From the NCBI GenBank assembly GCA_016871445.1, contig VHDH01000014.1, forward strand, positions 1-46,983: a DNA stretch of 46,983 nucleotides, written 5' to 3'. Every line of letters starts with the position of its first letter. The stretch's first letter is position 1. Source of the DNA: Verrucomicrobiota bacterium. Its GTDB lineage: Bacteria > Verrucomicrobiota > Verrucomicrobiia > Limisphaerales > SXTU01. Positions 36,128 to 44,406 of the stretch are shown here, one piece after another. Under the pieces are notes generated by a model. The model had not been told where the DNA came from. It searched no databases and was given only the letters and a program-made list of their open reading frames with translations. The position numbers were made by a program, and so were the translations under genes.

Positions 36128-36628
36128 TTAATCTACCTTCGCCGCCTTGTTTGCAGCACGGCGGTCAGAAAAGAAGCTAAGGAGCAGCGCTCGGCATTCC
36201 TCTTCGCGCACGCCGCGGGTAATTTCGCACTGGTGATTGAGGCCCGGGAATTGCAAAAGGTTTAACGCGCCGCCCGCCGCGCCCCCCTTGGCGTCGCTCA
36301 CGCCATAGACTACCCGCCCGAGTCGTACGTGGACGATCGCTCCAGCACACATTGGGCATGGCTCCTTCGTGACGTAGAGCGTGCAGTCGTTGAGGCGCCA
36401 GTCACCGACGGCTTGCTCGGCGGCAGTGATGGCGAGCATCTCAGCGTGGGCTGTGGCGTCCTTAAGCAGTTCCACCTGGTTATATGCACGCGCGATCACG
36501 CGCCCGCCGCGCACTACGACCGCGCCTACGGGCACTTCCTCCGCCTCGTAAGCGCGTGCAGCTTGGCGCAGCGCCTCACCCATGAAATAGGCGTCGCTGT
36601 GCAGGTCAATGACTGGCTCGTCGTTCAC
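36128..36628 (-). CDS. tadA: tRNA-specific adenosine deaminase TadA
   Basis: TadA converts A34 to inosine in tRNA-Arg(ACG), and sometimes other tRNAs, for wobble decoding. The 166 residues contain the cytidine-deaminase-fold zinc site: HAE (H61, catalytic E63) and PCPMCAG (C91, C94). The VPVGAVVV strand and the NHQCEITRGV segment are typical. It lies 51 bases downstream of tlyA on the same strand. The product is somewhat longer than minimal at both ends. Confidence 0.93.
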   Translation of the reverse strand: MNDEPVIDLHSDAYFMGEALRQAARAYEAEEVPVGAVVVRGGRVIARAYNQVELLKDATAHAEMLAITAAEQAVGDWRLNDCTLYVTKEPCPMCAGAIVHVRLGRVVYGVSDAKGGAAGGALNLLQFPGLNHQCEITRGVREEECRALLLSFFSDRRAANKAAKVD

Positions 36629-36679
36629 GATGGAAGAAAACCACGAAGCTCAGCTTGCGGCACGCCGGAAATCGCCAGC

Positions 36680-37456
36680 TCACTTGCGCTCCCACCACAC
36701 GAGAAACTCCTTGTTCCCCGCCGGACCGAGCAGTGGTGACTCCGTCACGCCACGCCAAGCAAGGCGGGGCAAATTCACTTCCGTAAACGCCTCCAGCTCG
36801 GCCAGTACTCGCGCGTGGATCACCGGGTCCGTGATGACTCCCTCCCCTTTGTCTGCTTCCGCCTTGCCGGCTTCAAACTGTGGCTTCACCAGCGCAATGA
36901 GGTGTCCGCCTGGCGACAGCAAGCCATCGGCGGCTGGCAAAATCTTCCGCAATGAAATGAATGAGCAATCAGCAACCACAACCGAAACGGTGAATGATGC
37001 GGAACGCTGGATTACAGGTGCTGGCAGGGCCGCTGCGAGTTTCGCCCCGGTGAGTTCGCGCGCGTTGGTCTTCTCCAGCACGACCACCCGGGGATCATTC
37101 CTCAACTTCCACGCGAGTTGCCCATGTCCGACGTCCACGGCGAAGACACGTTCCGCGCCGTGTTGCAGCAAACAGTCAGTAAAACCGCCTGTGCTTGCGC
37201 CGAGGTCCACTGCGGTCAGCCCGCGAACGACCAGCGCAAAGTGTTTAAGGGCGTGCTCCAGCTTGTGGCCACCTCGGCTCACGTATTTCTCCGTGGCGTC
37301 GAGTGTAAGCGTGTCCGCCTCGCGCACCGGGTCGCTGGCTTTACGCGCTACCTGTCCGTTAAGCCGCACCAATCCAGCCATCACGGCACACTTGGCCTTT
37401 TCGCGGCTGTCGCACAGGCCGCGCGCCACCAAAGCCTGGTCGAGCCGCGTGTTCAT
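36680..37456 (-). CDS. tlyA: TlyA-family rRNA (cytidine-2'-O)-methyltransferase
   Basis: TlyA proteins 2'-O-methylate cytidines of 16S and, in some bacteria, 23S rRNA. ATG 37456 is chosen because it gives the canonical start MNTRLDQALVARGLCDSREKAK and 258 residues; the frame upstream is a shadow. An S4 RNA-binding domain (about 1-58) leads to YVSRGGHKL (58-66) and an FtsJ-type methyltransferase domain with the SAM loop DLGASTGGFTDCLL (84-97) and VVVADCSFISL, LVKPQFE. In some species TlyA activity determines capreomycin sensitivity. Confidence 0.92.
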   Translation of the reverse strand: MNTRLDQALVARGLCDSREKAKCAVMAGLVRLNGQVARKASDPVREADTLTLDATEKYVSRGGHKLEHALKHFALVVRGLTAVDLGASTGGFTDCLLQHGAERVFAVDVGHGQLAWKLRNDPRVVVLEKTNARELTGAKLAAALPAPVIQRSASFTVSVVVADCSFISLRKILPAADGLLSPGGHLIALVKPQFEAGKAEADKGEGVITDPVIHARVLAELEAFTEVNLPRLAWRGVTESPLLGPAGNKEFLVWWERK

Positions 37457-37565
37457 CGCGGCAAGCTTGCAGCTAAAGCCTGGCGCGACAAAGCTCAAAG
37501 CCGTGATGCGAACTGAACCAGCGGGAGAAGACCTGAGGAGTTCTTGTGAAAACACGCTGCGCGAA

Positions 37566-38477
37566 ATGAGCAAGGTGGCAGTCAATTCCACCTCCCATCG
37601 ACTTTTACTCCTTATCGGGCTTGCCATCGCACTATTGGGCTGCACGACTTCCGCACCACCCGGAGCGCGCAAACTTTCCAACCTGGAATACACGCGCGCT
37701 CCCGGCCGGCCCCTAAAGCTCGACCTTTACTTGCCCAATGGCGCAACTAACCAACTGCCTGTGCTGGTCTGGATCCACGGCGGCGCATGGAAGATGGGCA
37801 GTAAAAACTGGTGCCCTATCGCGCCACTTGTCACCAACGGGGTCGCCGTTGCCAGTATTGAATATCGCCTAAGTGATGAAGCTAAGTTCCCGGCGCAAAT
37901 CACTGATTGCCGTGCCGCCATCCGTTGGTTGCGCGCGAACGCGACCGCCCATGGCTTGGACGCGCAGCATATTTGTGCGTTTGGAGCGTCGGCGGGCGGG
38001 CACCTTGCTGCCCTGCTCGGCACTGCCCCCAACGTGCGGGAGTGGGATGCGGGCGAGCATCTAGCAGAATCTTCGCGCGTGCAGTGTGTCGTCGCGTTTT
38101 ATCCGCCGACTGATCTCGATGAGCTAACCGCTGGCTGGTTTTGGCGGAAGGTTTCTTTCAGCGACGTGGGGCGGCTTATTGGCGGTGCGGTGGAGCAGAA
38201 TCGCGATCGTGTGGCCCGCGCGAACCCGGCGAACTATGTTTCGAAGGACACGCCACCCTTTTACCTGCTACACGGCGAGCGCGACCGGCTCGTGCCCATC
38301 CGCCAAAGCGAATTACTTCACACGGCCTTGCAGCAGGCCGGAGTGCCGGTTCACTTTGAAATCGTTCCGCGTAAAGGTCATGCCATCGGCCCGCCCCCGA
38401 AAGCGGTGCCAAAGTTACAGGAATTCCTCCGGTTACATCTCGGTTTAGCCGGGAAAAGTGAGGCGGTGGGCCGTTAG
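37566..38477 (+). CDS. Alpha/beta hydrolase lipoprotein (BD-FAE/esterase type)
   Basis: A probable membrane-anchored esterase. ATG 37566 gives 303 residues starting with a lipoprotein signal peptide whose lipobox is ALLGC (C26). The open frame continues far upstream but only as the antisense of tlyA. The fold shows the oxyanion motif WIHGGAW (69-75), nucleophile elbow GASAGG with S142, an acid at D240 (HGERDRLVP) and H272 (KGHAI). The layout matches acetyl-xylan or feruloyl-type esterases. It diverges from tlyA across 109 bases. Confidence 0.9.
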   Translation: MSKVAVNSTSHRLLLLIGLAIALLGCTTSAPPGARKLSNLEYTRAPGRPLKLDLYLPNGATNQLPVLVWIHGGAWKMGSKNWCPIAPLVTNGVAVASIEYRLSDEAKFPAQITDCRAAIRWLRANATAHGLDAQHICAFGASAGGHLAALLGTAPNVREWDAGEHLAESSRVQCVVAFYPPTDLDELTAGWFWRKVSFSDVGRLIGGAVEQNRDRVARANPANYVSKDTPPFYLLHGERDRLVPIRQSELLHTALQQAGVPVHFEIVPRKGHAIGPPPKAVPKLQEFLRLHLGLAGKSEAVGR

Positions 38478-38521
38478 GTTCCGCTTCCCCCGCCGCGCGC
38501 AGGCGATTACGCTGCTGCTGC

Positions 38522-39478
38522 ATGACCAATGAGCCGTTGCCACCGGTGACAACGTCCCCGGCTCTCGCTGCGACCACCCCCTCCAAAGGGAAGGTCTTTT
38601 TGCGTCGGCTCACGAGCACCGTGGCGTTATGGGCAGTGGTGCTCGGGGCACTCTTTTGTGGCAACAAGACCGTCTCCGACCTCGTGTTCATCACCATCAT
38701 GCTGCTGCTGGCGGCGTGCGGCATGTATGAGTTTTACGGCCTTGTGCGCGCCCGCGGGTTGGTGTGCTTTCGAAAGTTCGGCATGGCAGCGGGGTTGGTG
38801 ATGGTAGCGGGCACCTTCCTGCATTGCGCGGGGAAGCTCGGGATCCACGACTCACCGGCGCGGGTGAACGACTTCGAGACCAGCTTTATTATCTTCTTTG
38901 TCCTTGGTCTGTGCCTCCGTCAGTTCCTCGCCAAGGATAATCCGCATGGCATCGTCGCGATGGCCACGACGTTGCTAGGTTTGTTATATGTGCCATGGCT
39001 GCTGAACTTCATCCAGAAGATCGAGTTCTTCCGCTTCCCGGCGGGCGCGCACGCGAATGCGGGGACGTTCTACGTGCTCTATTTCATTGTCGTGACCAAG
39101 TTCAGCGACTGTGGCGCGTATGTGGTTGGCTCGCTCATCGGGCGACATAAGATGATACCGCGCATCAGCCCCGGAAAGACGTGGGAGGGCTTTGGCGGCG
39201 CGGTGGTGGTCTCGACGGGCGCAAGCGTGGCATTCGCGCATTTCGCGGGTGACAAGCTTTACGGCATGAACCTCACGCACGCGCTTATCCTCGGGGTCAT
39301 CCTCAGCATCGCGGCGGTCATCGGCGATCTTATCGAATCACTATTCAAGCGCGAGGCCGGCGTGAAGGACTCCGGCGGCTACTTCCCCGGTATTGGCGGG
39401 ATTCTGGACTTGCTCGATAGCCTGCTGTTCAATGCGCCGCTGATGTACCTGTATCTGCGCCATGTACTAACGCACTGA
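38522..39478 (+). CDS. cdsA: Phosphatidate cytidylyltransferase CdsA (variant signature)
   Basis: CdsA makes CDP-diacylglycerol from phosphatidate and CTP in the inner membrane. The 318 residues contain about eight hydrophobic spans after a polar N-terminus. The C-terminal signature is clear but altered: SLFKREAGVKDSGGYFPG is canonical, then the usual HGG is IGG (I291) and DRxD is DLLD (L297 in place of Arg; D296 and D299 kept). Upstream, GKTWEGFGG matches the family. dxr follows after 103 bases, the common cdsA-dxr order. uppS and rseP, often adjacent, are absent. Confidence 0.9.
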   Translation: MTNEPLPPVTTSPALAATTPSKGKVFLRRLTSTVALWAVVLGALFCGNKTVSDLVFITIMLLLAACGMYEFYGLVRARGLVCFRKFGMAAGLVMVAGTFLHCAGKLGIHDSPARVNDFETSFIIFFVLGLCLRQFLAKDNPHGIVAMATTLLGLLYVPWLLNFIQKIEFFRFPAGAHANAGTFYVLYFIVVTKFSDCGAYVVGSLIGRHKMIPRISPGKTWEGFGGAVVVSTGASVAFAHFAGDKLYGMNLTHALILGVILSIAAVIGDLIESLFKREAGVKDSGGYFPGIGGILDLLDSLLFNAPLMYLYLRHVLTH

Positions 39479-39581
39479 ACTTCTTCCGCTTGCGCCCGCT
39501 TAACCCTGACCTTGCTCGGCCTCGAGCAAAATTTGGGGCGGGCAGGGGTGGGGTCAAAATTACGATCAAGACAAACCCTGT

Positions 39582-40733
39582 TTGATGAAAAACGTCGTCC
39601 TTCTCGGCTCTACCGGCTCCATCGGAACCAGCACGCTTAAGGTCGCCGACGACCTGCCTGACCGCCTGCGCATCATCGGCATGGCGGCAGGCGGGAACTC
39701 TGAACTGCTCCTCGAACAGACGCTCAAATATCAACCCGCTGCCATCTCCATCGCGGACCCAGCCAAAGCTGTTGAACTTCAAGCCGCCCTCGGCACCAAG
39801 GTGCAAGTCCACGCCAGCAACGACGGCCTGCTGAAGCTTGCCACCATGCCCGAGGCCGACATCGTCCTTATTGCCATCGTCGGCACCGCAGGTCTGCAAC
39901 CCGCGCTCGCTGCCATCCGCGCGGGCAAGGACATCGCCGTCGCCTCCAAGGAAATTCTCGTCATGGCCGGTGAGATCGTGATGAACGAAGCCCGCAAGCA
40001 TGAAGTGAAAGTCCTCGCCGTGGACAGCGAGCACTCCGCTATCTTCCAGTGCCTCGACGAAAAGCCGAGTTGCTCCGTCCGCAGCCTTTGGCTTACGGCT
40101 AGTGGCGGCCCCTTTCGCGACAAGACGGCGCATCCGAGAGAATCTTTCGCCGGAATCACCCTTGAGCGCGCCCTCAAGCATCCGAGTTGGGTTATGGGCC
40201 GCAAGATCACCATCGATTCCGCCACGCTCTTCAACAAGGGACTGGAGATGATCGAAGCTCGCTGGCTCTTTGACATCGGCATGGATCGCGTAAAAGTAAT
40301 AGTGCACCCGCAAAGTGTGGTGCACTCCATGGTTGAGTTCGTGGACGGCTCCATCATCGCCCAACTCAGCACGCCGGACATGTGCCTGCCCATCCAATAC
40401 GCGCTGACCTACCCCGATCGCGTCGGCAGCGACCGCGTGCAGACGAACTTCGCCAAGATCGGCAACCTGACCTTTGAGGAGCCGGACACCGACCGCTTTC
40501 CCTCCCTCAACCTCGCGCGACGCGCAGGCGAAGTTGGCGGCACCCTCCCCGCCGTGCTGAACGCCGCCAACGAAGTTGCCGTGGAAGCCTTCTGCAACCG
40601 CCAGCTCAAGTTCACCGACATCTCCGCCGCCGTCGCCCGCGCGATGGACGCGCACCGAGTCATCGCGCATCCCACCTTGGAGCAAATTCTAGGGGCAGAT
40701 TTGTGGGCTCGCCGTAACGCCCTAAGCGTATGA
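39582..40733 (+). CDS. dxr: 1-deoxy-D-xylulose 5-phosphate reductoisomerase
   Basis: Dxr makes 2-C-methyl-D-erythritol 4-phosphate with NADPH, the committed step of the MEP isoprenoid pathway. The 383 residues carry the NADPH loop GSTGSIG (8-14), ASKE (120-123), metal site DSEH (147-150), TASGGPF, the HPSWVMGRKITIDSATLFNK flap region, and E221 in KGLE. The last codon region overlaps the next gene by four bases (ATGA). No ribosome binding site is evident. Confidence 0.96.
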   Translation: MMKNVVLLGSTGSIGTSTLKVADDLPDRLRIIGMAAGGNSELLLEQTLKYQPAAISIADPAKAVELQAALGTKVQVHASNDGLLKLATMPEADIVLIAIVGTAGLQPALAAIRAGKDIAVASKEILVMAGEIVMNEARKHEVKVLAVDSEHSAIFQCLDEKPSCSVRSLWLTASGGPFRDKTAHPRESFAGITLERALKHPSWVMGRKITIDSATLFNKGLEMIEARWLFDIGMDRVKVIVHPQSVVHSMVEFVDGSIIAQLSTPDMCLPIQYALTYPDRVGSDRVQTNFAKIGNLTFEEPDTDRFPSLNLARRAGEVGGTLPAVLNAANEVAVEAFCNRQLKFTDISAAVARAMDAHRVIAHPTLEQILGADLWARRNALSV

Positions 40734-41893
40734 CTCTGTCCATAAAGCACAGCACCCTGCGCGACTTGTATGACAAGGTCGTCGCGGGTGAGCGTTTGTC
40801 TGAGGCTGACGCTTTGCGCCTGTTCGAGAGCAAGGACATCAACGCCGTCGGAGCTATCGCGGACTTCGCGCGGCAGCAAAAGGTGGGCAACCGCGCTAGT
40901 TACATTCTCAACCGCTACATCAACTACTCGAACTACTGCATTCTTTCCTGCCAGTTCTGCTCCTTCGCCCGGAAGAAGCGCGATAAGGACGGTTTCGAAC
41001 TGACCCTCGATCAGATGGTGCAGAAGGCGCGCGAGGCGCTGGCGTTAGGGATCACCGAGCTGCACATCGTTGGCGGGCTGCACCCCTCGCTGCCGTTCAG
41101 TTACTATGTTGATTTTCTCAAGGCGCTCAAAGCCCTCGACCCGCGCCTTCAGCTCAAGTGCTTCACCGCCATTGAAATCCTCCATCTTGCGTGGATGGCC
41201 AAGAAGCCCGTGGAGCAAACTCTGGTTGAACTCAAGGCTGCTGGGCTAGAATCCCTCACCGGCGGTGGCGCGGAGATTTTCCGCAAGGAGGTTCGCCACG
41301 CCATTGCGCGCGGCAAGGAAAGTGCCGAGGAGTATCTCAACGTGCACCGCACCTGGCACCGGCTCGGTGGGCGCAGCACCTGCACGATGCTTTTCGGCCA
41401 TGTCGAGAAGCTCGAAGACCGTGTGCATCACCTGAGCTTGTTGCGGGGGCTACAGGATGAGACGCGTGGCTTCACCGGCTTTGTGCCGTTGCCCTATCAG
41501 CCGGAGAACAACGACATCCCCGTGCGTGTGCCGCCGACAGGCTTCGACCAGCTCCGCACGATTGCCGTGAGCCGGCTTTACCTCGATAACTTCGATCATA
41601 TTACTGCTTATTGGGTCGGCATGGGCCTCAAGCTCGCGCAAGTCGCCCTAAGCTACGGCGCGGACGACCTGCATGGGACCATCTTGGAGGAGCACATCTT
41701 TCATATGGCCGGCGCAAAATCCCCGCAGCTCCAGACTGAGGCGGAAATGCTGAAGGCCATTCGCGAGGCGGGGAGAACCCCAATTCAGCGCAACACGTTT
41801 TATGAGCCGGTGAAGGAATGGACGCCGGTGGCAACTCTGTCTGGCTCAGAAGGGCAGCGAAAGAATCTGGTTTCGTTGGCTGTCAATGGGTAG
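40730..41893 (+). CDS. mqnE: Aminodeoxyfutalosine synthase (radical SAM)
   Basis: MqnE joins 3-[(1-carboxyvinyl)oxy]benzoate to SAM-derived adenosine, an early step of the futalosine menaquinone pathway. The 387 residues hold the [4Fe-4S] motif C70-x3-C74-x2-C77 in NYCILSCQFCSFARKK, then ELHIVGGLHPSLPF, SLTGGGAEIF, VHRTWHRLG and LQDETRGFTGFVPL, which match MqnE better than the related MqnC. It overlaps dxr by four bases, so isoprenoid and quinone-ring synthesis are transcribed and translated together here. Other mqn genes are not in the window. Confidence 0.9.
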   Translation: MTLSIKHSTLRDLYDKVVAGERLSEADALRLFESKDINAVGAIADFARQQKVGNRASYILNRYINYSNYCILSCQFCSFARKKRDKDGFELTLDQMVQKAREALALGITELHIVGGLHPSLPFSYYVDFLKALKALDPRLQLKCFTAIEILHLAWMAKKPVEQTLVELKAAGLESLTGGGAEIFRKEVRHAIARGKESAEEYLNVHRTWHRLGGRSTCTMLFGHVEKLEDRVHHLSLLRGLQDETRGFTGFVPLPYQPENNDIPVRVPPTGFDQLRTIAVSRLYLDNFDHITAYWVGMGLKLAQVALSYGADDLHGTILEEHIFHMAGAKSPQLQTEAEMLKAIREAGRTPIQRNTFYEPVKEWTPVATLSGSEGQRKNLVSLAVNG

Positions 41894-41936
41894 TCTCGCC
41901 TCGTCCTGATCTTAGCTTTCAAAGCATAGACCGAAA

Positions 41937-42596
41937 ATGAAAACCACCATCGAAGGCGCGCCCTCATTTGCCTACCTCCACGTGGATCTCGATCCGGGTG
42001 AGTCGGTCATAGCTGAGTCCGATGCCATGGCCAGCATGGCTGCCGATCTTGGGATGCAGGCGAGTTTAAATGGCGGGTTACTCTCCGGCCTCGCCAAAAA
42101 GTTCCTCGCAGGTGAGTCGTTGTTCGTGAACACCTTCACCAATACCACTACGGGACCGCGCCGCGTGACGCTGGTGCAGACTACGCCGGGCAACATGCGG
42201 CAAGTTCAGCTCAACGGCGAGAGTGTATGCCTCCAGCCAGGGGCTTACATCGCTTCCACTCCCGGCCTGAAGCTCGGTCTGCGTTGGGCCGGCCTGGTCA
42301 GTGGCATCGCGCGCGAGGGCTTCTTCAAGCTCACCGTCTCCGGCACGGGCACACTCTGGTATGGCGCGTATGGCGAGCTGCTTGAACGGCAGGTGGATGG
42401 TGAATACATTGTAGACACTAGCCACCTGGTCGCTTACGAGCCCCAAATGAAGCTCAAGCTCCAACTCGCCGGGGGGCTGTTCTCAAGTCTTTTTGGCGGG
42501 GAGGGCTTTGTTACCCGCGTTGAGGGTAAAGGTAAGATTGTCATCCAGACCCGCAGCATCAGCGGCTTGGCAAGTTGGTTGAACCCGAGAATCTGA
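41937..42596 (+). CDS. AIM24-family protein, paralog 1
   Basis: A 219-residue member of the AIM24/TIGR00266 family, which has a beta-rich double-helix fold and no settled bacterial function. Shared motifs with the two following genes are KKFLAGESLFVNTF, GTGTLWYGAYGE, VDGEYIVDTSHLVAY and GGEGFVTRVEGKGKIVIQTR. No signal peptide or membrane span is obvious. The start at 41937 follows mqnE by 43 bases. The next paralog starts nine bases after its stop, so the three form an operon. Confidence 0.85.
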   Translation: MKTTIEGAPSFAYLHVDLDPGESVIAESDAMASMAADLGMQASLNGGLLSGLAKKFLAGESLFVNTFTNTTTGPRRVTLVQTTPGNMRQVQLNGESVCLQPGAYIASTPGLKLGLRWAGLVSGIAREGFFKLTVSGTGTLWYGAYGELLERQVDGEYIVDTSHLVAYEPQMKLKLQLAGGLFSSLFGGEGFVTRVEGKGKIVIQTRSISGLASWLNPRI

Positions 42597-42605
42597 TTTC
42601 CCTGC

Positions 42606-43283
42606 ATGCAAATCGACCTCCTCAAACGGCCCGGCAATTCTGCCGCCCGCGTCACGCTCTCGCCCGGCGAACACCTCACTTCCGAGTCTGGCGCGATGAT
42701 CGCCATGAGCGACAATCTGGAACTCACGACCACGACGCACAAGCGGAACACCGGCTCTTTGTTTGCGGCTGCCAAGCGGTTGCTCGCGGGTGAGTCGTTG
42801 TTCCTCAACCACTTTTCCGCCAGCAGCGTGGCGGGTGAGGTCTTTCTCGCTGCCACGCTGCCGGGCGATATGCTGCGTTATGATTTACAGGGAGAGAACC
42901 TCATCGTGCAGTCCGGCTCGTTCGTCGCCTGCGAGAGCAGCGTGAATCTCAATCTCGGCTGGCAAGGGTTCAAGTCCTTCTTCTCCGGCGAGAGCGTCTT
43001 CTGGCTCCAGCTCAGCGGCACCGGCCCCGTCATCATCTCCAGCTTCGGGGCGATTTATCCGATCGAGGTGGACGGCGAATACATCGTGGATACCGGACAT
43101 ATCGTCGCGTTCCAAGAGACGTTGAACTTTACCGTCACCAAGGCCGGCGGAAGCTGGGCCACGGCCATCCTCGGCGGCGAAGGTCTCGTCTGCCGCTTCT
43201 CCGGCCGCGGCACGGTCTGGTGCCAGAGTCATAACGCAAAGGGCTTTGGCGTGGAACTCGGGCCGGAACTCAAACCTCGTTAA
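42606..43283 (+). CDS. AIM24-family protein, paralog 2
   Basis: The second of three tandem AIM24-family genes, 225 residues. It has AKRLLAGESLFLNHF, WQGFKSFFSGESVF, VDGEYIVDTGHIVAF and GGEGLVCRFSGRGTVW, which align with both neighbours, while the rest has diverged widely. That suggests old duplications rather than a recent copy event. It sits nine bases after paralog 1 and five bases before paralog 3. The function is not known; a joint assembly of the three is plausible. Confidence 0.85.
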   Translation: MQIDLLKRPGNSAARVTLSPGEHLTSESGAMIAMSDNLELTTTTHKRNTGSLFAAAKRLLAGESLFLNHFSASSVAGEVFLAATLPGDMLRYDLQGENLIVQSGSFVACESSVNLNLGWQGFKSFFSGESVFWLQLSGTGPVIISSFGAIYPIEVDGEYIVDTGHIVAFQETLNFTVTKAGGSWATAILGGEGLVCRFSGRGTVWCQSHNAKGFGVELGPELKPR

Positions 43284-43288
43284 CCGCC

Positions 43289-44209
43289 ATGGCCATGCAA
43301 GTTTACATCCTCCGCACCGGCACGCAGGAAGGTCCGTTTCCCATTGAGCAAGTCCGTCAAATGCTTGCCGCAGGCGACCTGTTGCCCACGCACCACGTCT
43401 TCCATGAAGGTCTCACCAACTGGGTGCTGGCCAGTCAGTCGCCCGCATTAGCAAAGCCCGGCGGGCCGCCGCCCCTCCCCGCCGCTCCCGCAGCATCTGG
43501 CAATTCCGGACTGCTCACCAGCAGCTACAGCACAGATACGCGCAGAGAATTCCAATATACCATCGAGGGCCGCCCTGACTTTGCCTTCCTCACCGTGCAA
43601 GTCCCCGCCAACCAGACGCTCAAGGTCGAGGCCTCCGCGATGGCGACCATGGACACAAACATGGAGATGAAGACCAAGATGCGTGGCGGCCTGGCGCGCC
43701 TGCTCACGGGCGAAAGCATCTTCGTCAACGAGTTCACCGCTGCGAACGCCCCCGGCAGCATCGGCATCGCGCCGGGCGCCCCGGGCGATCTCGAGCACGT
43801 CTACATCGACGGCGACACGATTTACCTCCAGAGCAGCGGCTTCGTCGCCAGCGGCATGGGCGTGACGCTCGACAGCAAGTGGCAGGGCTTGAAAGGCTTT
43901 TTCACCGGCGAGGGCCTCTTTCTCATCAAGTGCTCCGGTAAGGGCGACCTCTGGTTTAACACCTATGGCGCGATGTTCTGCGTGAACGTCTCAGGCAGTT
44001 ACGTGGTAGACACCGGTCACATCGTTGCCTTCACTGACGGGCTGCAATATGAGGTCGGGCGTATCGGCGGCTACAAGTCGCTGTTTTTCTCAGGTGAGGG
44101 CTTCGTCTGCCGATTCCGTGGTCAGGGCAAGGTTTGGGTGCAGACGCGCAAGCTTGGCGCGTTTGCAAGTTGGGTCTGGCCATTCCGCCCGGTGCAGCGG
44201 GGCAATTAA
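43289..44209 (+). CDS. AIM24-family protein, paralog 3, with N-terminal GYF-like domain
   Basis: The third tandem paralog has 306 residues. Residues 1-52 form a GYF_2-like domain (VYILRTGTQEGPFPIEQVRQ, then HEGLTNWVLAS), which in relatives binds Pro-rich peptides. A Pro/Ala linker (58-72) leads to the AIM24 domain with RLLTGESIFVNEF, WQGLKGFFTGEGLF, YVVDTGHIVAF and GEGFVCRFRGQGKVW. The start may be ATG 43289 or ATG 43295. The GYF domain makes this member the likely one to contact another protein. A gap of 197 bases without recognisable signals follows. Confidence 0.85.
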   Translation: MAMQVYILRTGTQEGPFPIEQVRQMLAAGDLLPTHHVFHEGLTNWVLASQSPALAKPGGPPPLPAAPAASGNSGLLTSSYSTDTRREFQYTIEGRPDFAFLTVQVPANQTLKVEASAMATMDTNMEMKTKMRGGLARLLTGESIFVNEFTAANAPGSIGIAPGAPGDLEHVYIDGDTIYLQSSGFVASGMGVTLDSKWQGLKGFFTGEGLFLIKCSGKGDLWFNTYGAMFCVNVSGSYVVDTGHIVAFTDGLQYEVGRIGGYKSLFFSGEGFVCRFRGQGKVWVQTRKLGAFASWVWPFRPVQRGN

Positions 44210-44406
44210 CCCGATGGTAAATTGCAGGACCCACCCAGGGAAAAAGGCCGGACGCGCCGCTGATACTGGCGAGGTTGTGCCAACGAGAATTCAAACAAAC
44301 ACTTTCAAGAGGTGATCACCAGCCGGACCCAAGACAAGCTGCCCACTACAAAAGCATTGCTAGCATCGCGTATTATCTGAAGGATTCTTTTTTGGATCCG
44401 AATCTT

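Noticed and set aside
36609-37565. Long upstream extension of the lipoprotein esterase frame
   Set aside because: It is antisense to tlyA, which has clear family motifs. The lipoprotein signal peptide at 37566 marks the true start.
39429-40685. Minus-strand open frame of 418 codons
   Set aside because: It is antisense to dxr, whose motifs are all intact.
44371-44376. TATTAT -10-like box before the beta-propeller gene
   Set aside because: No -35-like box at a suitable distance was found.
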